From Gymnopus androsaceus JB14 (lineage: Eukaryota > Basidiomycota > Agaricomycetes > Agaricales > Omphalotaceae), in the NCBI GenBank assembly GCA_009733575.1, contig ML769451.1:1-64000 (forward strand): a DNA stretch of 64,000 bases, written 5' to 3'. Position numbers and translations under genes: made by a program. This document shows positions 56,629 to 64,000 of the stretch, in pieces (within the stretch, counting starts at the first letter, position 1; the number at the start of each line of letters is the position of its first letter). The notes beneath the pieces are model-generated. The model did not search any database. It had not been told where the DNA came from and saw only the letters and a list, made by a program, of their open reading frames with translations.

Positions 56629-57380
56629 TCAAAACACAAAACCGAGGCCACTCGAGCCCATGATAGAACTGAGACCACTGCCGCTCGGGCTGCCCATCAA
56701 GGACCCGAGCCCACTGGATGATCCAGAAGAGCTACCCATGATGGACGACAGCCCGGGAATCTCTGGAGTAGTCATAAATGGAAGGCTCGGTCGCGTCAGA
56801 TGTATCAGTACTCACCGTCGATGATACTGTCCCGCTTGCTGGCGGAGGCGCTAACATTACCAGAGGCGCCAACATTCCCGGAACCAGAAACGCTAGCAGT
56901 GCCAGAAGCCGCGGCCCCAGCCTCAGCGACAACGCTGGCTACGAGAGAAGCCGCCGCAGGAATTGCGTCAATAACAGCGGAAGGAAGAACATCAGCTCTA
57001 ACATCTAGGTCGGCGCCCGTTCTGCGGAGTAAACCACCTGAAGCTTCCCCAGAGGTTCCTGCAGAGCCTGAAGCATCTGCACTAGCTCCTACACCGAGGA
57101 TACCTAAGAGGAAAGAGCTGACCTGAGCACATTTTGTCTGTCAAAATATGTCAACGAATGACGATGACGAACCTCAGGCATTGCAGCTTCGATAGTACCT
57201 GAAGGGATTATCGAAGAAAAAGCATCAAGATCCTGTCTCTGTGACAAGTCTCTCGGTAGAGGTACCTTCAGTTGAACGCGTCAGATTCACTAATAAAGAG
57301 AAATAACCAAGTGGGAGACTTACCGACAATAAGACGGCGCACGAAGCAAAGGCAACAACGGTAGAGACAGCAAACTTCAT
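56629..57380 (-). CDS. Secreted Ser/Gly/Ala-rich protein, intact four-exon gene
   Basis: Exons 57324-57380, 57173-57265, 56816-57122 and 56629-56762 total 591 bases and join in frame to 196 residues. The N-terminus is a signal peptide (MKFAVSTVVAFASCAVLLS). The mature chain has few aromatic residues: a segment LPRDLSQRQDLDAFSS, a central Ala/Ser/Gly-rich part with GASGNVSASASKRDS, and a C-terminal repeat of SSIMGSSSGSSSGLGS-like units ending GLGFVF. Dibasic sites (RR at about 80, KR at about 147) could be Kex2 cleavage points. There are no Cys in the mature part, so it is not a hydrophobin. It may be a cell-wall or secreted structural peptide precursor; no family was recognised. Confidence 0.75.
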
Positions 57381-58412
57381 GTTGACTTGAGATTGGTTGA
57401 GAAAGAATGTGGTCGAGCGGAGGTCGAGAGATGTGTAGGATAGAAAGGAAAGTGAGAGAGGGAGCTTCTACCTGAGGAAAGATGAAGTTCTTATAGTGCA
57501 TTCGATCTCTTATATAGGATTATTTGACTGAGAAACGGCCTGAGCGACAGAAAACGTCTTTCGAAGAAGGTGGAGCGTTGTCAAAGGATCGTTGGCCAAA
57601 ACATCTAGAGTTGGAGTCTTCGGAATCAACTGGAAGATGATGAGGGTTTGCATGGAGTATTAATTTCCAACGTTTTACGGTTGACTCGAAAAAGCAACTG
57701 GCAAAGCTCGAGCATCGATTTCGATCCGTAGTTACTTCCGTCAAACCCCGCAATAAATTTGCTACCGCTTTGTGAGATACGAATTGTAGAACCGTGAAAG
57801 TGTTTCGATAAAAAAAGGAATTTGGGTAAGTAGAAGAGTACAAGTTTGCGCAAATTATAATAAGTTCATGAAGAAGCTTGTTGGGCGCTTATTCTTCCGC
57901 TGCTACCAAGGGTTACAACGCCTCCGATATTTATTTTACATCGACTACGAACTCTGCCTCCATTTCTATTTCTTTCGAAGTTGCTTCCGAGAAATTGAAA
58001 TTGAACGCAAAATCTAGAGCTAGAAACTTAGAGGAGCTGTTGTCTAGCTCGCAGTAGTCTTGACGAAAATGCTCCATACTCGGAAATCTACGAAAATCTC
58101 TGGATTCTGCAATGAGGCATCTCTTCCGTTTTCAAGGGTAAAGGGCTTCGGATATCCAATATTCTCTACAACGCCGGCCGACTTGGATCATAATCTTGAG
58201 GACGTCAAGAAAAACAAGCCGGTGTGCTTTTTTGACCGCAATCCCAAGCAGTACTGTCCGTTCCAGCAATCAAATACGACAGCCCTATAACCGTCTTGGG
58301 CAACGAGCTTGAATCGATTGACCGATGACAGTGCCACATCAAACACTTTGCCTTGCTTCTTCTCATGTCCGACTCTGATTCTGAGCTCTTGAGTCTCATC
58401 TTATCCCCGACA
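57381..58412. other. Intergenic; short frames without motif
   Basis: Frames at 57520-57843 (minus) and 58060-58290 (plus) have no family features. The first 150 bp hold the promoter of the secreted-protein gene. Confidence 0.35.
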
Positions 58413-58875
58413 ATCATTGTAACATCAACCTCATCGATAGCAAAGACGGGACGCTATTATACCGAATCGTCACCGAACATGGCAAGTCGTCTACAGTAAC
58501 GAAGGTATCATTGGGCGCAGGCGAAACTATCGCTTCTTGGAAATAGAAGGAAGTTAAGTCTGATCGTACTACCATTGAGGAAGCTGCTCCTGTACCGATG
58601 AGTGCGTGGTTGAGGAAAAGCTTTATTCCTTTCAATGAGTAAGGTCTATGCGTGGTGTGCATAGTTCGCCGTTCTGCTCTGACATTTGCACCAATTGAAA
58701 CTCGCTGTCGACGCGCAAGCAGAGGAGATCTTGGATTTCGTTGTCATCTCGTTAGTAGTTGCAGAGGTCGCTGAATAATTCGACGAAGAATCGCGCAGAT
58801 GCCCTTGCTTTGGGGTCGCAAATGGAGCTGGGTTTGGAAATGATGTGGGCTAATTTCTTCCATCCTGTGTAGTCT
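58413..58875 (-). pseudogene. Unrecognised coding remnant
   Basis: After an acceptor-like TACACAG at about 58870 the minus strand reads WKKLAHIISKPSSICDPKAR and ASARFFVELFSDLCNY, a stop, and in the same frame RDDNEIQDLLCLRVDSEFQL and VQMSEQNGELCTPRIDL. A further frame runs from 58662 to 58414 (IGTGAASSMVVRSDLTSFYF). The protein-like text with an internal stop suggests a decayed gene. The family is unknown. Confidence 0.3.
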
Positions 58876-59190
58876 GTATTATAATCGGGTATGAAACCTG
58901 TTTTTGCCTGCAGGTTTTTACTGTTGTAACGAATATTCTTATGGCATGGCTGGACGTGCCTTCAAATTCTCCGTTAAGGGTTTTAATTCATGCATCGAGT
59001 TTAATCACCCTCGCACAAGTACTCGTGTATCTAGATGACTTAATCGAACCTTTAAATGTAAATAAGGTCCTTATGTATTATATATTTAGAGCTCAAGCAA
59101 CGAACTACATCCCTTGAATTACAAAAGCAAACAAAAAACGAGCGAAAGGGAATCAGCACAGTCGGCGATTCTCAGTTATAAAGTTCGTAT
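58876..59190. other. Intergenic; nothing recognised
   Basis: AT-rich, no open frame. Confidence 0.4.
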
Positions 59191-60581
59191 TTAACATTGG
59201 GCCAACACCTCCTCCACATACTCGGCCATGATGACGTGCGTTGCAGCAGATGGGGTTCTAAAGAGGTTGAAATAAACTAAGTAAAATAGAAATCGACAAT
59301 GGGGTTTGTCACTCACCCAGGAGCCCAGTAGAACGTAGTGTCGGGAGCGTCGCATTCCCCATCTGTCGTCAGGTCGTTCGCCAAACAAGCGCCGTCATCA
59401 GTGTAGCCAAACGCAGCATAGCTATCATAGGTACGTTTTATCAGTTTCCTCCCAATCGATCGATAAAGTCGAACTTACCCGGGAGTGCCATTTAACACGC
59501 CATCCCACACCGTGCTGAAATCAACGAAACCTACATTGATATCCAATTTATTGTAGAGGTCATTCAATTCGGCGAACAACAACTGCTTGTATGCGTCTCC
59601 TTCATCGGATTCCGTCCCGCGACCGTAGTTGTCTACTACAAGGATGTTTGTGGCCAAGATGGGGCTGGAGCTGAGCTCCATGAGACCAAAGGCGAGGTTG
59701 GAGGCAACAGTGGTCAGAGAAGACGCGCCATCCTGTAGATCTTAAAAACAAGAAGCTTAACACATGTTCCAGTTATGAGACTGCAATGAATGTACCATTC
59801 CTCAACTCATAATCGCTGAGTAATGCTCATTGGTTAGCCGGGTCGAACGAGTGTCGTAAAAGCTCAAGACTTACCCCATACCCATAAAAACGACATACAG
59901 AGTCGAGTTTACATCTGGGACTGAAGGATTTGCTGAGATATAATTGTTCACTGTTTGAAAAAAAAGTTAATTATCTTGCCTTACATTTTGCCACAACGAC
60001 GGACTGGGAAATTAACTCACCCTGGGTCACGAAATCCGGGACGTCAAAGGTGATGTTTGGATACATCGTAGAGTCTATGACGGAGCCATTTACCTGTATG
60101 TGCGCGAGAGCGATTGATTCAATAAGACTATCCTAGCAGATTCCAAAAAACGGAATGACCCACAGCCCAATCCTCTAGCGTCGCGTTTGCGTAGGAAGCT
60201 AGGTTCTCCACCCAGAGTGGACCGTTCGAAATGCGACCACCCGCATTAGGGTTCGGGGGATCTAAAACGGCTGGGCAAGTGTAGTGCCATTGGTGGTTTC
60301 TCCTGAGGTGTACGAGTCCTACAGCAACCAAGTAAGTACTATGTTTAGCCGATATTTGACTCCGCCCAGAGCTCACACCAAAACGCCACAATGGTGGTGA
60401 AACTGCTCAAATTGAGACCCTGGTTAACATCTGCAGCGGTTCCAGAGAGGTTTCCGCAATTAGGGCTAACGGCGAGTTGGACGCCAGTGGTGTTTTGTCT
60501 CGAAGTGAGTAGCGCAGCTCTTGCGGGGGCAAAAGCGGAAATGGTAGCGATGACTGATGCGGTAGTGGCAAAGCGGAACAT
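59191..60581 (-). CDS. SGNH/GDSL-type secreted esterase (CE16-like)
   Basis: The start at 60581 gives a signal peptide (MFRFATTASVIATISAFAPA) and then VSPNCGNLSG, NLSSFTTIVAF and DSYTSGETTNG, which together form the GDSY block with the catalytic Ser of fungal SGNH esterases. Later exons read DPPNPNAGGRISNGPLWVEN, VIDSTMYPNITFDVPDFVTQ, ATNILVVDNYGRGTESDEGD, INVGFVDFSTVWDGVLNG, FYWAPG and PSAATHVIMAEYVEEVL, to a TAA at 59191. Such enzymes remove acetyl groups from plant polysaccharides. An extra T before the Ser block (about 60373) and a missing base at about 60264 break the frame. The block expected to read GHPS around the catalytic His reads GTPS here, which may also be an indel effect. Confidence 0.7.
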
Positions 60582-61052
60582 CGCAGGATAGACGAGTGAA
60601 GCTGAATGAAGGGATTTGTCTGTACTTGTGCGGAGCTGAATCTAGAGCACAAGGATTAAGCGAGCCTACTATTTATATGTTTCCATGCTCCTGCTCTTAG
60701 CTTACCTCCTGTTTAGAAGTCTCTACGACATCCCCACGCTAGCCCTCAGCAACTATTGGACATGGTTAATTATTCCTTACCGCTAATTTTCCGATTCACG
60801 GATGCGCAGAAATTGCCAGATTAATGGAGATGTCCTATTGAAATACATGAATGCTGAATACTCTTGTGTATATGAAAAGAGACGCGAAGTCGTGGAAATA
60901 AATCATGTGTTTCGCAAAGGGTATTGCACGCCTGCGCATGCGCTCATCGGCGTCGTTTCGTATCATGACCACCTCCCACTTCCTCGCATCCATCACAATA
61001 CATCAAACACACCAGGCCTAAATTCAATTCTTTCAACTTGCTTTATGGCAGT
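60582..61052. other. Intergenic between two CAZyme genes
   Basis: Holds the promoter of the esterase and the 3' flank of the GH51 gene. No further gene was seen. Confidence 0.4.
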
Positions 61053-64000
61053 TTATGACGAACTACTATTAAAATTGATGCTCTGCACGGCCAAAACCGT
61101 CACACTAGTTGCAGGGAACGTATAGTTGAACCGGGTCGGGTCTTGGAAGGTAAATGAGGAAGCAACAGGAGTAATCTGCTCTGGCTCTTCGATTGTGTTC
61201 GAGATATTGAATGAGCCAGTGATGGGACTCAAAGCAGGTGTACCGAGAGAAATGGCAGTCGCGTATCCAGGAGTTGCAAAATCTAAAACGATGTTCCCGA
61301 CGAGATCGTCGGGCCCGGTATTTGACACCTGTGAAAATTTTGTCAGTTCAAACTTGAGCGACTTACGCATCCGGACTACCTTGAGAAATCACGACCTCGG
61401 TCTCATTATTGATAACTCGCCACCCAGTACAAAGGTACAGAGTTATTGTCCGAAGTCGGAGAAGTGGTCAAAACATGTGTTCCCCGGTTGGTTGAAAACA
61501 TCTGAAGTCGACCAATCAACCTCGCGCGCGCAGTAATGAGATAATTTTCCGCAGACTTGCCTGTTGGACATAGTACGAGGTAGATTTTACGATATGGCTT
61601 GCATCGAAGGATATAATATTAGGTGTCCACTGATAGTTCTTAAGGTGCTGCAAGCTAATAATAACGAGTGTGTTAGAGCAAGAACTTTGTCGGTCTTGGA
61701 GACTCCGTACCTCGGTGCATCTACATACGACGCGTCAACGAATCAGAGCGAACTCCGCTTGAACAGGTACGCTCTCATTACTCACAAGCGGATGCAAATA
61801 CAACGTCACTGTTCCTTTCCATTCCGGTCATGAATGCGGCTTCAGCAGTTGATCCTGCGAGAGTGGGATACAGCAGTCGTCCCTGAGTGAGGAGTGCCAG
61901 CGGGTTTGTCTCATTCGTAGACGTCACTAGAGGAGAATACGACGTCAACGACGCATTCAACGTTGTTGCGGCTCCGGAGAAAGAGGGAGAGGGGAGAGAG
62001 AAAGCGGCAGACGCGTAGGGACAGGAGAGCATCGCGCGGTCAAAGCATAAAATTGCTACTTACCTGCATATTCGCCTACGAACCAGCGGGTGGAATTTCT
62101 CGGATAACTGTCAAAGAAAAACGCGAAGGTTTCAAAGAATGTCGCGGTGTCGTACTGATGGAAATCGACTATACGCCTGCCGGTGAGTTTCACTTGTTGC
62201 AAAAAGAAACAGCAGGACATACTTCGCTTATACGGAGGGTCTAAAGCCAAAGAGGGAAGACTCGTGGCAAGGAATTGCATCTCCGGATATTCAGCACCGA
62301 TGGCATTGACGAAGGCACTCCATCTATATGCGGCATATCTAGGCATCAAGGTCAGCCTCCTTTTGTATTGAGAACAAGGTAAAGAAACCCTACGTCGTTT
62401 CCTGGAACTAAGAATTCGGGAGAAGGAAAAAAAAACTTTGAGCAAAAAAAAGCTGGGCGAGTGCTGCCAGCCAAGGCTACCTGATCTTCATTCCCACTAT
62501 CCAGAGCACGGTCAGTAACAGAGTAAACTAGTGCGATTGAAGCACTTACATTTCGATAAATCTTAGAGCATATGGTTCTTCCCTCCCAAGGCTAGCTCTC
62601 ACTTGGCCCCACTTTGTACTCGTATTACCAGTGATAAATTCGATTTCGTTTAATACATCGTCAATGTAGGCTGTAAATCCGCTCGGGAACTATTGGCCAC
62701 TCCAACGTGGTATAATTCCCGAGTGCTATGCCGTCCCATACGCCTGCATGGAATTTTGATTGGTTTGGTCTTGATGCAAGGAGCAGGATAGGAAGTCTCA
62801 CCAAGAATGGGTTCCTAAATATGTGAGCAAGGTACGTTAAATAAATCAAACGAAATATGGTGAGGAAAGACTACGAACTGCGCCCAAATCTTCTGCCCAA
62901 TTAAGGTACTCCAATAAGCCCTATGAAAAAAAAAGGAATCAATGAAACAATCGACGGAGGAATTCAACATACTCACAAGCCCGTCAGTGTTAGGGTAACT
63001 CCAAGTTCCAATACGACCGGGTCGGTCTTCCAACCTGGAATTGCATATGAGCCAGGCATCATTCGGTAGACATGCATGTGTCCTACGGTCCAATCGTCTC
63101 GTTCCATTTCCATCGTGTATCGATACTATCACCCTATGACAAGTTAATTTCAGCATTCAAATTGCAAACAAAAATGCGATTAATACTTCAAGATTATTCC
63201 CTCCAGGGAATCTCCACACTGTAGGATTCGTCGCAGCCATGGCCTCAGCTAAATCGATCCGCATACCATTTGGCCTCCCATTGTACGTCGGAGGGAATAA
63301 GGAGAATAATCCAAAATAGACAGTTTGGCCTGCAGCAGCTTCTCCATCAAGAGCAACGTTGAAGACGTTATCGTCGTTTGCAGCGGAAGTGATGGGACTA
63401 AGCTCAAAAGCGAGCTTATTCCATGAGCTTGATACACCAGTGAGTGTTTGCGATGCAAAGACAGTGCCCCGAGAGGATTTTAACGAGACCGTGATTGAGC
63501 TGGCGTAGGTATCGGACTTGACGTAGAAGGACCCATTATAAGTCCATCCTTCTTGTACTTTGATACCTGGGAGTTTTCTGATCAGCAATGGATAAGGAGT
63601 AAAGTTGCCCTTAAGCGTACCCCAGTACCCGGTGTTCTCAAATCCAATGGGTCCAGAAATCACTTTGGGTATCTGCACTTGCAAACTGTTGGGAAGAGCC
63701 GCAGATATACCATCCGTCTTGGACGTCACGGAGAGACGAGCGCCATTGTATGATTGCCATGCATTGAGCGCATTTTGAGTTCCAGGAATAACACCTTGAA
63801 ATGCACGATTCTGCAGTAATTCGGCTGCAGAAGAAGTTGTAGAAGAAGTTGTATTAATTGAAAGGCGAGTTTTATTTTTTGACTAACCGTACAAACCGCC
63901 ATCACCACTAAAAGAATCCACATTAATATTCCAGATCCAGATTCCTGCGTGCAAAACTATCTACCTGTGATTTATATCCTGGCAGTGGAGTCGTCGGTCA
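61053..64000 (-). CDS. GH51 alpha-L-arabinofuranosidase (5' end beyond window)
   Basis: This secreted enzyme removes arabinose side chains from arabinoxylan. Reading from the right edge: INVDSFSGDGGLYA|ELLQNR (spliced), AFQGVIPGTQNALNAWQSYN, a carbohydrate-binding-like sandwich (GSFYVKSDTYASSITVSLKS), FGLFSLFPPTYNGRPNGMRI, NPTVWRFPGGNNLE, LEDRPGRIGTWSYPNTDGL, WDGIALGNYTTLEWPIVPE, GNEDQ (acid/base Glu), IVDFHQYDTATFFETFAFFF, FVGEYA (nucleophile Glu), STAEAAFMTGMERNSDVVFA, and a C-terminal sandwich ending at 61053 with TFPATSVTVLAVQS. It has many short introns. The order and motifs match fungal GH51. It neighbours the esterase on the same strand. The start codon lies outside the window. Confidence 0.85.

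Noticed and set aside
56629..57380. Hydrophobin
   Set aside because: The mature protein lacks the eight-Cys hydrophobin pattern; it has no Cys after the signal peptide.

Overview
The window reads as a repeat-rich stretch of a nuclear genome from a mushroom-forming basidiomycete (Agaricomycetes). The evidence is genes cut by many short (about 50-60 bp) GT-AG introns, several F-box proteins of the type expanded in this class, a secreted/transmembrane-juxtamembrane family typical of agaricomycetes, an Ask1-type DASH kinetochore protein, an intron-containing tRNA-Pro, an ABCA-type transporter and plant-cell-wall enzymes. No operons, prophage, CRISPR array or rRNA were seen.

Layout. 0-1.3 kb: end of a hAT transposase and a decayed Ty3/Gypsy integrase tail. 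1.6-7.2 kb: one membrane-protein gene split by a nest of at least four transposons (2425-6601). 7.4-9.2 kb: a multi-exon polytopic membrane protein. 10-20.3 kb: four F-box loci plus F-box debris and a possible secreted protein. 20.9-24 kb: a MITE, a small intact three-exon gene and a cysteine-rich secreted protein preceded by a 17-bp minisatellite. 24.2-38.3 kb: a mosaic segmental duplication in which a convergent pair (5'-truncated F-box gene and dus2) occurs up to three times, mixed with a foldback element and a 2.2-kb block X present twice. 38.4-43 kb: ASK1 and an intact MYND-finger gene. 43-49 kb: two further F-box loci flanking tRNA-Pro and uncertain ORFs. 49.3-55.2 kb: an ABCA transporter. 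55.2-64 kb: a Ser/Gly/Ala-rich secreted protein, an SGNH esterase and a GH51 arabinofuranosidase that runs off the right edge.

How genes relate. The F-box proteins would be substrate receptors of SCF ubiquitin ligases; their N-terminal F-box and divergent leucine-rich C-terminal parts fit a fast-evolving family. The esterase and GH51 enzyme lie side by side on the same strand and could act together on substituted arabinoxylan. Dus2 (tRNA dihydrouridylation) appears only in broken copies here.

Caution. Many genes, including conserved single-copy types such as ASK1, are interrupted by isolated 1-bp indels, often in short homopolymers, and the two copies of block X differ mainly by 1-bp indels. 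This looks like uncorrected consensus error. Frameshifts alone are therefore not taken as proof of pseudogenes. The CpG-type substitutions in the third F-box/dus2 copy look like real biological decay. All functions are read by eye from motifs; no database search was possible.
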